This document shows, piece by piece, positions 43,992-54,428 of a DNA stretch of 64,000 nucleotides. Numbering within the stretch: position 1 is the first letter of the stretch; each line of letters opens with the position of its first letter. The translations under genes and the position numbers were made by a program. Source of the stretch: Serratia nematodiphila DZ0503SBS1. Lineage in GTDB: Bacteria > Pseudomonadota > Gammaproteobacteria > Enterobacterales > Enterobacteriaceae. The stretch spans positions 124,001 through 188,000 of the forward strand of contig NZ_JPUX01000002.1 of assembly GCF_000738675.1 (NCBI RefSeq), written 5' to 3'. The notes beneath the pieces are model-generated. The model made no database searches. It worked only from the letters and a program-made list of their open reading frames with translations, and was not told where the DNA came from.

Positions 43992-44255
43992 ATGGGCAGA
44001 ACACTAACGGTAGATCTGGGTGACGAACTGCGTAGCTTCGTCGAAGACCTGGTGGCCAGCGGCGATTACCGCACGCCCAGCGAAGTCATCCGCGAATCCG
44101 TGCGCACTTTGCGCGAACGTACCGCCGCCTCAAAGCTGGAAGAGCTTAGGCGCTTGATCGCTGAAGGAGAGAACAGCGGCGAAGCCGTCGAATGGGATCG
44201 TGATGTGTTCATGGAAAGAATACGCAGCAAAGCAAAAGGATGCGCAGGAGAGTAA
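43992..44255 (+). CDS. parD: ParD-family (CopG/RHH) antitoxin
   Basis: The 87-aa protein has a ribbon-helix-helix N-terminus (GRTLTVDLGDELRSFVEDLV, then SGDYRTPSEVIRESVRTLRE) and a toxin-binding C-terminus with WDRDVFMERI. AGGAGGAAC precedes ATG 43992. It overlaps the toxin start by 16 bp. The toxin partner is frame-broken in this sequence, so the antitoxin may now be orphaned. Confidence 0.9.
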   Translation: MGRTLTVDLGDELRSFVEDLVASGDYRTPSEVIRESVRTLRERTAASKLEELRRLIAEGENSGEAVEWDRDVFMERIRSKAKGCAGE

Positions 44256-44538
44256 CCGTTCGTCCAAAAGCCTTGGACGATATGGAAGAGATCTATTTTT
44301 ACGGGTTGGCGCACTTTGGCTTACAGGTGGCTAAGATTATCTGCGCCGCCTGCATCAGGCTTTCGATAACCTTGGCCACCACCAACTCGGCAGAAACCTC
44401 GATGCAATCGGCCCCGGCCTAGGGGTATTGCCCGTCGCCAACCACCTGATTTATTTTCGACAGCACAGGCGGGAGGTGAATATCATCAGAGTGCTGCATC
44501 ATTCCCGCGATCCGCTCAGCCAATCCTTTTTCAGCTGA
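44240..44538 (+). pseudogene. parE: ParE-family toxin, broken by a one-base frameshift
   Basis: The frame starts MRRRVTVRPKALDDMEEIYF and changes after QVAK at 44333-44335. From there the true continuation is in the next frame: DYLRRLHQAFDNLGHHQLGR, then NLDAIGPGLGVLPVANHLIY and LHHSRDPLSQSFFS, ending at TGA 44536-44538. Adding one A to the AA at 44333-44334 restores a 99-aa ParE. As written the toxin is truncated at 44422 and would be inactive. A homopolymer sequencing error cannot be excluded. Confidence 0.88.
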
Positions 44539-44545
44539 CCCAACG

Positions 44546-45244
44546 TCAAATCGCCACCAGCCCGCGTACGCCGTCCTGTTCCATATTGCTGCCGGCGCCA
44601 CGCTGCACGATGCTGCCGCGCGACATCACCAGATAGCTGTCCGCCAGATCGGCGGCGAAGTCATAGAACTGCTCCACCAGCAGGATCGCCATATCGCCGC
44701 GCGCCGCCAGCTGTTTGACCACTGCGCCGATCTCCTTGATCACCGAAGGTTGGATCCCTTCCGTCGGTTCGTCGAGGATCAACAGCTGCGGCCGGCAGGC
44801 CAGCGCCCGGCCGATCGCCAGCTGCTGTTGCTGCCCGCCGGAGAGATCGCCGCCGCGCCGATCCTTCATCTGCCGCAGCACCGGAAACAAATCATAGATC
44901 GGATCCGGCACCGCGCGCGCGTCGGCGCCGGAAAAGCGCGCCAGCCCCATCAGCAGATTTTCCTCCACCGTCAGGCGCGGGAAGATTTCCCGCCCCTGCG
45001 GCACATAGGCGATGCCCGCCTGCACCCGCTGGTGCGGCTTTTTAGCGGTGATGGTTTCGCCCTGCCAACGGACGCTGCCGCTGCGCGCCGGGATCAGCCC
45101 CATCAGGCATTTCAGCAGCGTGGTCTTGCCCACGCCGTTGCGCCCCAGCAGGCAGGTCACCTCGCCGATGCGCGCCTCGAACGACAAGCCGCGCAGAATG
45201 TGGCTGCCGCCGTAATATTGATTCAATTCTTCTACCTGCAGCAT
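44546..45244 (-). CDS. urtE: urea ABC transporter ATPase UrtE
   Basis: The 232-aa LivF-type ATPase starts MLQVEELNQYYGGSHILRGL. Walker A is GRNGVGKTTLLKCLMGLIPA, the signature LSGGQQQQLAIGRAL and Walker B LLILDEPTEGIQPSVIKEIG. The EGIQPSV variant is typical of UrtE. It is the last gene of the urea operon, 12 bp after urtD, and is convergent with the broken parE. Confidence 0.95.
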   Translation of the reverse strand: MLQVEELNQYYGGSHILRGLSFEARIGEVTCLLGRNGVGKTTLLKCLMGLIPARSGSVRWQGETITAKKPHQRVQAGIAYVPQGREIFPRLTVEENLLMGLARFSGADARAVPDPIYDLFPVLRQMKDRRGGDLSGGQQQQLAIGRALACRPQLLILDEPTEGIQPSVIKEIGAVVKQLAARGDMAILLVEQFYDFAADLADSYLVMSRGSIVQRGAGSNMEQDGVRGLVAI

Positions 45245-45256
45245 GATTACGCCTCC

Positions 45257-46059
<803 letters not shown>

Positions 46060-46063
<4 letters not shown>

Positions 46064-47136
46064 AAGCTTTTCCTCCGCCGCAGCAGGCCGATCACCCCTT
46101 TCGGGAGAAACAGCGTGACGACGATAAACATCAGGCCGAGGAAGAACTGCCAGTATTCGGGAATGGCCATGGTGAACCAGCTCTTGGCGCCGTTGACGAT
46201 GCCGGCGCCGAGCAGCGGCCCCACCAGCGTGCCGCGCCCGCCGAGCGCCACCCAGATGGCGGCCTCGATCGAGTTGGTCGGCGACATTTCGCCGGGGTTG
46301 ATGATGCCGACCTGCGGCACATAGAGCGCGCCGGCCAGCCCGCACAGCACCGCCGACAGCGTCCAGACGAACAGCTTGAAGCCCTTCGGATCGTAGCCGC
46401 AGAAGGTCAGGCGGTTTTCCGCATCGCGCACTGCAGTCAGCACCCGGCCGAACTTGCTGCGCGCCAGGGCAAAGCCGATGGCCAGGCTGGCGGCCAGCAG
46501 CAGCACCGTCGCCAGGAACAGCGCCACCCGCGTGCCGGCGGCGGTGATGGGAAAGCCGAGCAGCGTGGTGAAACCGGTAAAGCCGTTATTGCCGCCGAAG
46601 CCGGTCTCGTTGCGAAAGAACAGCAGCATGCCGGCATAGGTCAGCGCCTGGGTCATGATCGAGAAATACACCCCTTTGATTTTCGAGCGAAAGGCGAAAT
46701 AGCCGAACAGAAAGGCCAGCAGGCCCGGCACCAGCACGATCAGGCACAGCGCCCAGGCGAAATGCTGGGTGCCGCTCCAGAACCACGGCAGCTCATTCCA
46801 GGAGAGGAATGCCATAAACGCCGGCAGCCCGTCGCCCGCCGCCTGCCGCATCAGGTACATGCCCATGGCGTAGCCGCCGAGCGCGAAGAACAGCCCGTGG
46901 CCGAGCGACAGCAGCCCAGCATAGCCCCACACCAGATCGAGCGCCACCGCCACCACCGCGTAGCACAGGATCTTGCCCGCCAGCGTCAGGGTATAGGTGG
47001 ACACCGCCAGCGGATGATCCGCCGGCAACAGCGTCATGAACGGCATCACCAGCAGCGCCAGCAACGCCAACCCGCCGATGCTCAACGCCAGCCGGGGCGC
47101 TTTCTGCACGCCGGTTACGGTCAATGGTTGGCTCAT
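46060..47136 (-). CDS. urtC: urea ABC transporter permease UrtC
   Basis: The 358-aa LivM-type permease has about ten hydrophobic segments and conserved ALDLVWGYAGLLSLGHGLFF and AVRDAENRLTFCGYDPKGFK. The UrtC-specific long loop between the first halves (SWNELPWFWSGTQHFAW) is present. Its ATG shares one base with the urtB stop (TGATG). Confidence 0.94.
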
Positions 47137-48716
47137 CAGTCAATCACCCTGCCCTTAAGGGCGAACAGCCCCTGCGGACGCTTTTGAATAAACAGAACGA
47201 TCAGCACCAGGATCAGGATCTTGCCCAGCACGGCGCCGATCTGCGGTTCGAGGATCTTATTGACGATGCCGAGGCCAAAGGCCGCCGCCACCGTCCCCGC
47301 CAGCTGGCCGACGCCACCGAGCACCACCACCAGGAACGAATCGATGATGTAACCTTGCCCCAGCTCCGGCCCGACGTTGCCCAGCTGCGACAGCGCCACC
47401 CCGCCGAGCCCGGCGATGCCGGATCCCAGCCCGAAGGCCAGCATGTCCACCCGGCCGGTAGGCACGCCGCAGCAGGCCGCCATCGCGCGGTTTTGCGTCA
47501 CCGCGCGCACGTTCATGCCGAGCCGGGTCTTGTTCAGCAGCAGCCAGGTCAACGCCAGCACCAGCAGCACGAACGCGATCACCGCGATGCGGTTCCACGG
47601 CAACACCAGGTTCGGCAACAGCTGCACGCCGCCCGACAGCCACGCCGGGTTGGCGACCTCGACGTTCTGCGCGCCGAACAGCACCCGCACCAGCTGGATC
47701 AGTACCAGGCTGATGCCCCAGGTAGCCAGCAGGGTTTCCAGCGGCCGGCCGTACAGGTGGCGGATCACCGTGCGCTCCAGCGCCATGCCGATCCCGGCGG
47801 TGATGGCGAACGCCACCGGCAGCGCCGCCAACGGATAGAGCGCCAGCCACTGCGGCGCAAACTGTTGAAACAGCCCCTGCACCAGATAGGCCGAATAGGC
47901 GCCGAGCATCAGCATTTCGCCGTGCGCCATATTGATGACGCCGAGCAGGCCGTAGGTGATCGCCAGACCAAGCGCCGCCAACAGCAGGATCGAACCGAGC
48001 GACAGGCCGCTGAACGCCTGGCCGAGCAGATCGCCGATCATCAGGCGATGCTGCACGCGCTGCAGGCTGCGTTGCGCCTCGGCGCGCACCGCGGCGTCCG
48101 GCTCATTGGCCGCGTCGGTCAACGCCTGCAGCCGCGCGCGGGTTTCCGGCTCGCCCGATTCCCCCAGCAGCCGCACCGCATTGAAGCGCACCTGCGGGCT
48201 GGCGTCAGTCAATTGCAGGTTGGCCAGCGCAATGCTCAGCGCATCGCGTACCTGCGGGTCTTTCTCCTGCGCCAGCCGCCGGGTCAACAGCGGCAACTGC
48301 TCGCCCTGCGCCTCGCGCTGCAGCGCGGTCGCCGCCTGCAGCCGCACCGCCGCGTCCGCGCTGACCAACCGCTGCGCCGACAACGCGTTGGCGATCAGAA
48401 TGCGCAGCCGGTTGTTCAGCCACACCTTCTTCGGTTCGCCAACCGGGGCCGCCTCACCTTCAAGCGGCAGATAGCGATCGCCCTGGCGGATAAAGGCGCG
48501 CTTCGCTTCGTCGATCGCCACGGTTTCCTGCTGCAGCCCCTGCAGCAACGGCAGGCGCGCGGGATCCGGCTCGGCCGCCCACGCCTGCAGCAGTTTGGCC
48601 TGCTGCGCGCGAGTGGCCGCCGCGAACTCATCGGCCGGCCCGGCCTGCGCCAGCAGGGGCCAGGCGCACAGCAGCCACAGCCCGACGCGCAAAAAGGATA
48701 AAAACGGAGATTGCAT
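47136..48716 (-). CDS. urtB: urea ABC transporter permease UrtB
   Basis: The 526-aa protein has a signal-like N-terminus, a roughly 200-residue periplasmic helical/HEAT-like extension (LRILIANALSAQRLVSADAA, then VRDALSIALANLQLTDASPQ) and a C-terminal LivH-type permease domain (ITYGLLGVINMAHGEMLMLG). The extension is characteristic of UrtB. The start at 48716 (MQSPFLSFLRV) follows GAGG eight bases away; the longer open frame reaches into urtA. Confidence 0.93.
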   Translation of the reverse strand: MQSPFLSFLRVGLWLLCAWPLLAQAGPADEFAAATRAQQAKLLQAWAAEPDPARLPLLQGLQQETVAIDEAKRAFIRQGDRYLPLEGEAAPVGEPKKVWLNNRLRILIANALSAQRLVSADAAVRLQAATALQREAQGEQLPLLTRRLAQEKDPQVRDALSIALANLQLTDASPQVRFNAVRLLGESGEPETRARLQALTDAANEPDAAVRAEAQRSLQRVQHRLMIGDLLGQAFSGLSLGSILLLAALGLAITYGLLGVINMAHGEMLMLGAYSAYLVQGLFQQFAPQWLALYPLAALPVAFAITAGIGMALERTVIRHLYGRPLETLLATWGISLVLIQLVRVLFGAQNVEVANPAWLSGGVQLLPNLVLPWNRIAVIAFVLLVLALTWLLLNKTRLGMNVRAVTQNRAMAACCGVPTGRVDMLAFGLGSGIAGLGGVALSQLGNVGPELGQGYIIDSFLVVVLGGVGQLAGTVAAAFGLGIVNKILEPQIGAVLGKILILVLIVLFIQKRPQGLFALKGRVID

Positions 48717-48772
48717 CAGCTGCCTCTTCTGTTGGGCCGGCGGGCGTTGGGCCGCGCCGGCGCTGAGTGACG

Positions 48773-50041
48773 TTACTTGCCGCCTTTCACCGGGTAATCC
48801 GGTTTTTTGTCGTTGCCGGCGATATAGGGGCTCCACGGCTGCGCGCGCACCGGCGCTTCGGTCTGCCACACCACGTTGAACTGGCCGTTGCTCTCGATTT
48901 CGCCAATCATCACCGGTTTGTGCAGGTGGTGGTTGGTTTTGTCCATGGTCAGCGTGAAGCCCGACGGCGCGGCGAAGGTTTGCCCGGCCATCGCCGCGCG
49001 CACCTTATCGACGTCGGTGGTGCCGGCCTTTTCTACCGCCTGCGCCCACATGTGGAGGCCGACGTAGGTGGCCTCCATCGGGTCGTTGGTCACCGCAGTG
49101 GCGTAATTCGGCAGGTTGTGCGCCTTGGCGTAGGCTTTCCACTGGCTGACAAACTGTTTGTTGGTCGGGTTATCCAGCGATTCGAAGTAGTTCCAGGCCG
49201 CCAGGTTGCCCACCAGCGGTTTGGTGTCGATGCCGCGCAGCTCTTCCTCGCCGACCGAGAAGGCGATCACCGGCACGTCGGTGGCCTTGACGCCCTGGTT
49301 GGCGAGTTCTTTGTAGAACGGCACGTTGGAATCGCCGTTGATGGTGGAGATCACTGCGGTGTTGCCGCCGGCGGCGAATTTTTTGATGTTGGCGACGATG
49401 GTCTGGTAATCGCTGTAGCCGAACGGCGTGTAGACCTCTTCGATATCCTTGTCCTGCACGCCTTTGCTGTGCAGGAAAGCGCGCAGGATCTTGTTGGTGG
49501 TGCGCGGATAGACGTAATCGGTGCCCAACAGGAAGAAGCGCTTGGCGCCGCCGCCGTCCTCGCTCAGCAGGTATTCCACCGCCGGGATCGCCTGCTGGTT
49601 CGGCGCCGCGCCGGTGTAGAACACGTTCGGCGACATCTCTTCGCCTTCGTATTGCACCGGATAGAACAACAGTCCGTTAAGCTCCTCAAACACCGGCAGC
49701 ACCGACTTGCGCGACACTGAAGTCCAGCAGCCGAACACCGCCGCCACCTTGTCCTGGCTCAGCAGCTGGCGCGCCTTTTCGGCGAACAGCGGCCAGTTGG
49801 AGGCCGGATCCACCACCACCGGCTCCAGCTTTTTGCCGAGCACCCCGCCTTTGGCGTTGATCTCGTCGATGGTCATCAGCGCCACATCCTTCAGCGGCGT
49901 CTCGGAAATCGCCATGGTGCCGGAGAGCGAACTCAGAATGCCGACCTTGATGGTGTCGGCGGCCTGCGCGCTCCAGGCCAGGCCCAGGCCGATCGCGGCG
50001 GCGGACAGCGCAAAAGCTTTGATAAAACGACGACGTTGCAT
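48773..50041 (-). CDS. urtA: urea ABC transporter substrate-binding protein UrtA
   Basis: The 422-aa periplasmic protein starts MQRRRFIKAFALSAAAIGLG, a Tat-like signal, and has the amide-binding domain IKVGILSSLSGTMAISETPL and FGCWTSVSRKSVLPVFEELN. It binds urea with high affinity for UrtBCDE. It lies 57 bp before urtB, following gntR by 35 bp. Confidence 0.95.
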   Translation of the reverse strand: MQRRRFIKAFALSAAAIGLGLAWSAQAADTIKVGILSSLSGTMAISETPLKDVALMTIDEINAKGGVLGKKLEPVVVDPASNWPLFAEKARQLLSQDKVAAVFGCWTSVSRKSVLPVFEELNGLLFYPVQYEGEEMSPNVFYTGAAPNQQAIPAVEYLLSEDGGGAKRFFLLGTDYVYPRTTNKILRAFLHSKGVQDKDIEEVYTPFGYSDYQTIVANIKKFAAGGNTAVISTINGDSNVPFYKELANQGVKATDVPVIAFSVGEEELRGIDTKPLVGNLAAWNYFESLDNPTNKQFVSQWKAYAKAHNLPNYATAVTNDPMEATYVGLHMWAQAVEKAGTTDVDKVRAAMAGQTFAAPSGFTLTMDKTNHHLHKPVMIGEIESNGQFNVVWQTEAPVRAQPWSPYIAGNDKKPDYPVKGGK

Positions 50042-50076
50042 AGTTCAAACTCCTGATGTGTGTGAAATCAAAATCG

Positions 50077-50790
50077 TTACGCCGAGCGCGCAGGCTGCTG
50101 AGCCCGCGCCTGGTGCAACATGTGCAGCGTTATTTTTCGTACCTCTGCCTTGCTGACGGCGATGTGCTCGCCGAGCAGCGTTTGCGCCGCCCCGCTTTGC
50201 CGCTGCAGGATCGCCTGCAAAATGGCGGCGTGTTCGCGGTAGGTAGCGTCCACCCGCGCCTGCTGGGTGAAATCCAGCCGGCGAATGATGCGGATCTTTT
50301 CGGTCAGTTCGCGGTGAATGCGCGCCATTTCGCCGTTGCCCGCCGCGGCCACCAACGCCTGATGAAACTGCTCATCGTGCTGCGACACCGCCTTGCCGTC
50401 CGCCAGTCGCGGCGCTTCGGCCCAAAAACGGCTCAGCGCCGCCAGCGCGCCTGGCGTTTCCCCGGCCGGGCGTTCGCACAGCCGTTTCACCGCCTCTTGT
50501 TCCAGCACGATGCGCAGGTCGTACAGCTCTTCGAAGTAGGCGAAATCGAACGGCCGCACCTGCCAGCCGCTGCGAAACAACACCTCGACATAGCCTTCGC
50601 GCTCCAGCCGGAACAGCGCCTGGCGCACCGGCGTGCGGCTGGCCGCCATGCGCTGCGCCACCTCGCTTTCGCTGAAGCGATCGCCCGGCAGCAGGCGAAA
50701 CTCGAAGATGTCGGCCTTGAGCTGCAGATAAATGCGCTCCGCCAGCCCCTCCGGGCGCGCCTTGTGCTCTCCGTTGGTGATTTGCATCAT
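50077..50790 (-). CDS. GntR-family regulator inside the urea operon
   Basis: The 237-aa FadR/FCD-type GntR regulator has an N-terminal winged helix (AERIYLQLKADIFEFRLLPG, then SESEVAQRMAASRTPVRQAL) and a C-terminal FCD ligand domain (EELYDLRIVLEQEAVKRLCE with conserved His). Start 50790 or 50787 follows GGAGGAGCG. It sits 11 bp after urea carboxylase and 35 bp before urtA, so it is made with the operon it probably controls. Confidence 0.9.
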   Translation of the reverse strand: MMQITNGEHKARPEGLAERIYLQLKADIFEFRLLPGDRFSESEVAQRMAASRTPVRQALFRLEREGYVEVLFRSGWQVRPFDFAYFEELYDLRIVLEQEAVKRLCERPAGETPGALAALSRFWAEAPRLADGKAVSQHDEQFHQALVAAAGNGEMARIHRELTEKIRIIRRLDFTQQARVDATYREHAAILQAILQRQSGAAQTLLGEHIAVSKAEVRKITLHMLHQARAQQPARSA

Positions 50791-50801
50791 CGCTCCTCCG
50801 T

Positions 50802-53800
50802 TCAGACCGCCTTTTCCAGCCACAGCAGGGCGTCGCCCGGCCCGACCGGCCGCCCCTGCCGGCAGCTGATGCGCTTAACGATCCCGGCGCGCGGCGCGGT
50901 GACCGCCAGCTCCATTTTCATCGCCTCGACCACGATCAGCGGCTGCCCGGCCGCCACCGCCTGCCCCGGTTCCACCAGGATCTTCCACACGCTGCCGTTC
51001 AGATCGGCGCTGACCAGATCGCCATCGACGGCGTCTTCTTCCTCCGGCGGCAACAGCTGCGCCTCGGCCTCGTCGTCATCGCTGCGCCAGCGCGCCACTT
51101 CGGCGCTGAACGCCTGCTGCTGACGATGCTGGAAATCGGCGATCTCCCCGGCGTTGTCGGCCAGGAAACGGGTGTAGGCGGCGAAGTCGAACTCGCTCTC
51201 TTCGATGCGCACCTGCATGCGCCCTTCGCGGAACGCTTCGCGCTGCTCGTCCAGCTCTTGCTCGCTGACCGGGTAGAAGCGCACCTGATCGAAAAAGCGC
51301 AGCAGCCAGGGTTCACCGGCGGTGAACTGCGGGTTTTTGAGGAATTTGTTCCAGATCGGCAGCGTGCGCCCCACCAGCTGGTAACCGCCCGGCGAGTCCA
51401 TGCCGTAGATGCACATGTACATGCCGCCGATACCGACCGTCCCTTCGGCGGTGTGGGTGCGCGCCGGGTTGTATTTGGAGCTCAGCAGGCGATGGCGCGG
51501 ATCGAGCGGCACCGCGCAGGGCGCGCCGAGGTACACGTCTCCCAGCCCGAGGATCAGGTAGCTGGCGTCGAACAGAATGTCGCGCACCTGCTCGCGTCGG
51601 CTCAGGCCGTTGATGCGCTGAATGAAATCGACGTTGTTCGGCAGCCAGGGCGCCGAGGCGCGCACCGTCTGCTGATAGCGATCCACCGCCCCCAGCGTGG
51701 CCGAATCCTCGAACGCCATCGGCAGCCAGACGGTACGCGTCGGCACCTTCAGCCGGCTGACGTCCCCCAGCGCCCGTTCGCGCGCCAGCAGGCGCTGCAA
51801 CAGGTCGGCCTGGCTTATCTGCCGGCTGTCGTAGCGGATCTGCAGCGAACGCACGCCCGGCGCCAGCTCCGCCACGCCCGGGATCGCCTCCTGCCGCAGC
51901 GACTGCATCAGCAGATGAATGCGCAGGCGCAGCGCCAGATCGAGCACGTTGTCACCGTACTCCATCAGGATGTAACCGTCCCCCGCCTGGCGATACGCCA
52001 CCGCCGGGCGCCCCTCCGCCGCCGGCAGCGCTGCCAGTACCGCGGCGGAAACGCTGTCCGCCGGGGCCAGATCCGGCGGCGGCAGGGTGATGGCCTTCAC
52101 CGCCGCCAGCGCTTCGATGCTGCCAAGCTGCGCCTGCTCCAGCGACTGCGCCTGCCGGAAGCCGATCGGATGGAACCGGATGCGGTCGCCCGGCTTCACC
52201 TGCCCCACTTTCCACAGTTCGGCCTTGGCAATGGTCACCGGGCAGACGAAGCCGCCGAGGCTCGGCCCGTCGCGGGTCAGGATCACCGGGAAGTCGCCGG
52301 TGAAGTTGATCGCGCCGATGGCGTACTCGCAGTCGTGCACGTTGGAAGGATGCAAACCGGCCTCGCCGCCGTCCTCCCGCGCCCACTCGGGCTTCGGCCC
52401 CGCCAGGCGCACGCCGAGGCGGTTGGAGTTGTAATGCACCTGCCAGTCGGTGGCGAAGAAGGCCTCTATCGATTCAGCGGTGAAAAAGTCCGGCGCGCCG
52501 TGCGGCCCGTACAGCACGCCGATGTGCCATTGATCGCCGTAGTGCGGGATCAGGCTGTCGTCCATCGCCTGCGGCGCGGCGATCGGCACCGGCGTGGTGC
52601 TGGCCGCCAGCGCCGGTTGGGCGATCGCCAGCATGTCCGCCACGCGCAAGGTGCGCCCGGCGTGGCCGCCGAACTGCCCGAGCGCGAAGGTGGAGCGGCT
52701 GCCGAGGTACACCGGCACGTCGAAGCCGTTACGCACCGCCAGATAGGTGCGGCAGCCGTGCGTAGCGCGCCCCAGCGTCAGCACCTGCCCGGCCCGCACC
52801 GTAATCGGCCGCCAATACGCAACCGCCTCGCCGTCCAGATCGGCCGGGCAGCTGGCGCCCGTCAGCGCGATGGTGGCGTCGCAGTGAAAGCGCAGCGTCG
52901 GCCCCTGCAGGGTAAACTCCAGCCCGGCCGCCGCCGGGTGGTTGCCGACGATGCGGTTGGCCAGCCGAAACGCGAAGTCGTCCATCGGGCCGGACGGCGG
53001 CACGCCGATGTCCCAATAGCCGAGGCGGCCGGGATAATCCTGCACGCTGCTGTAGGTGCCGGGTTGCAGCACTTCGAGGCAGTGCGGCTGGAAACGCAAA
53101 TCGTCCAGCAGGCGCGTCCAGACGTCGCCGCGCTGAAATTGCGGCGTGGCGATCACCTGCCGCAGATAGTCGAGGTTGGTGGCGATGCCGTGCAAACGGG
53201 TCGCCGCCAGCGCCACGCGCAGTTTTTCCAGCGCCTGCGCCCGGTCAGCGCCGTGCACGATCAGCTTGGCGATCATCGGGTCGTAAAACGCCGAAACTTC
53301 GCTGCCGGTCGCCACCCAGCCGTCGAGGCGCACGTCGTCAGGGAAATGCACCTCGGTCAGCACGCCGGGGCTGGGCTGGAAGTTTTTCAGCGGATCTTCG
53401 GCATAGAGGCGCACCTCGATCGCCGCGCCCTGCGGCGCGCGGCGCAACGCCGCCCAATCCAACGCGTCGCCCGCCGCCACCTGCAGCATGCATGCGATCA
53501 GATCCAGGCCGGTGACCATCTCGGTAACCGGGTGCTCTACCTGTAAGCGGGTGTTCACTTCCAGGAAATAAAACTCGTCGCGCGCGGCGTCGTAAATGAA
53601 CTCCACCGTGCCGGCGCTGCGGTAATTCACCGACTCGCCCAGCGCCACCGCCGCCCGATGCAGCGCCTGGCGGGTCGCCGCCGGCAGATGCGGCGCCGGG
53701 GTTTCCTCCACCACCTTTTGGTTGCGGCGCTGCAGCGAACAGTCGCGCTCGCCGAGCGCCGCCACCCGCCCCTGGCCATCGCCGAAAATCTGCACCTCGA

Positions 53801-54428
53801 CGTGGCGCGCCCGATCGACGAAGCGTTCGATAAAGGCGCCGGCGTCGCGGAAGAACTGCTCCCCCAGCCGTTTGACGCTGTCGTAGGCGTCGCGCAGCGC
53901 CGCCTCGTCGTCACAGCGCGTCAGGCCGATGCCGCCGCCGCCGGCGGTGCTTTTCAGCATCACCGGGTAGCCGATGCGCGCGGCGGCGGCGACCGCCTGC
54001 TCAACGCTCTCCAGCAAGCCGGTGCCCGGCGTCATCGGCACCCCGGCCAACGCCGCCAGCTCGCGCGCCCGGTGCTTGAGGCCGAACTCGCGCATCTGCG
54101 CCGCCGTCGGGCCGATAAAGGCGATGCCCGCCGCCTCGCAGGCTTCGGCAAACTCGGCGCTCTCGGACAAAAAGCCGTAGCCGGGGTAGATCGCCTGCGC
54201 GCCGGTGGCGGCGGCCGCCGCAAGGATCTTGTCGATGCGCAGGTAGCTGTCTGCGGCCTTGTCGCCGCCGAGCGCCACCGCCCTGTCGGCTTCGGTGACG
54301 TGCGGCGCATTGCGGTCGGCGTCTGAATAGACCGCCACGCTGGTTATGCCCAGGCGTTTCAGGGTGCGAATGGCGCGGCAGGCAATTTCGCCGCGGTTAG
54401 CGATCAGTACGGTAGTAAACATGTTCAT
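50802..54428 (-). CDS. urea carboxylase (biotin-dependent)
   Basis: The 1208-aa enzyme converts urea, bicarbonate and ATP to allophanate. It has a biotin-carboxylase domain (about 1-450; [36 protein letters not shown]), a carboxyltransferase part related to KipI/KipA (about 460-1090; [40 protein letters not shown]) and a C-terminal biotinyl domain with VVEAMKME (biotin on K1171). The frame is intact. Its ATG overlaps the allophanate hydrolase stop by 4 bp. Confidence 0.96.
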   Translation of the reverse strand: MNMFTTVLIANRGEIACRAIRTLKRLGITSVAVYSDADRNAPHVTEADRAVALGGDKAADSYLRIDKILAAAAATGAQAIYPGYGFLSESAEFAEACEAAGIAFIGPTAAQMREFGLKHRARELAALAGVPMTPGTGLLESVEQAVAAAARIGYPVMLKSTAGGGGIGLTRCDDEAALRDAYDSVKRLGEQFFRDAGAFIERFVDRARHVEVQIFGDGQGRVAALGERDCSLQRRNQKVVEETPAPHLPAATRQALHRAAVALGESVNYRSAGTVEFIYDAARDEFYFLEVNTRLQVEHPVTEMVTGLDLIACMLQVAAGDALDWAALRRAPQGAAIEVRLYAEDPLKNFQPSPGVLTEVHFPDDVRLDGWVATGSEVSAFYDPMIAKLIVHGADRAQALEKLRVALAATRLHGIATNLDYLRQVIATPQFQRGDVWTRLLDDLRFQPHCLEVLQPGTYSSVQDYPGRLGYWDIGVPPSGPMDDFAFRLANRIVGNHPAAAGLEFTLQGPTLRFHCDATIALTGASCPADLDGEAVAYWRPITVRAGQVLTLGRATHGCRTYLAVRNGFDVPVYLGSRSTFALGQFGGHAGRTLRVADMLAIAQPALAASTTPVPIAAPQAMDDSLIPHYGDQWHIGVLYGPHGAPDFFTAESIEAFFATDWQVHYNSNRLGVRLAGPKPEWAREDGGEAGLHPSNVHDCEYAIGAINFTGDFPVILTRDGPSLGGFVCPVTIAKAELWKVGQVKPGDRIRFHPIGFRQAQSLEQAQLGSIEALAAVKAITLPPPDLAPADSVSAAVLAALPAAEGRPAVAYRQAGDGYILMEYGDNVLDLALRLRIHLLMQSLRQEAIPGVAELAPGVRSLQIRYDSRQISQADLLQRLLARERALGDVSRLKVPTRTVWLPMAFEDSATLGAVDRYQQTVRASAPWLPNNVDFIQRINGLSRREQVRDILFDASYLILGLGDVYLGAPCAVPLDPRHRLLSSKYNPARTHTAEGTVGIGGMYMCIYGMDSPGGYQLVGRTLPIWNKFLKNPQFTAGEPWLLRFFDQVRFYPVSEQELDEQREAFREGRMQVRIEESEFDFAAYTRFLADNAGEIADFQHRQQQAFSAEVARWRSDDDEAEAQLLPPEEEDAVDGDLVSADLNGSVWKILVEPGQAVAAGQPLIVVEAMKMELAVTAPRAGIVKRISCRQGRPVGPGDALLWLEKAV

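Noticed and set aside
51126..53546. An 806-aa open frame on the plus strand inside the urea carboxylase gene.
   Set aside because: It is exactly antisense to a well-conserved enzyme and rich in Arg, Gln and His, the usual shadow of G+C-rich coding DNA.
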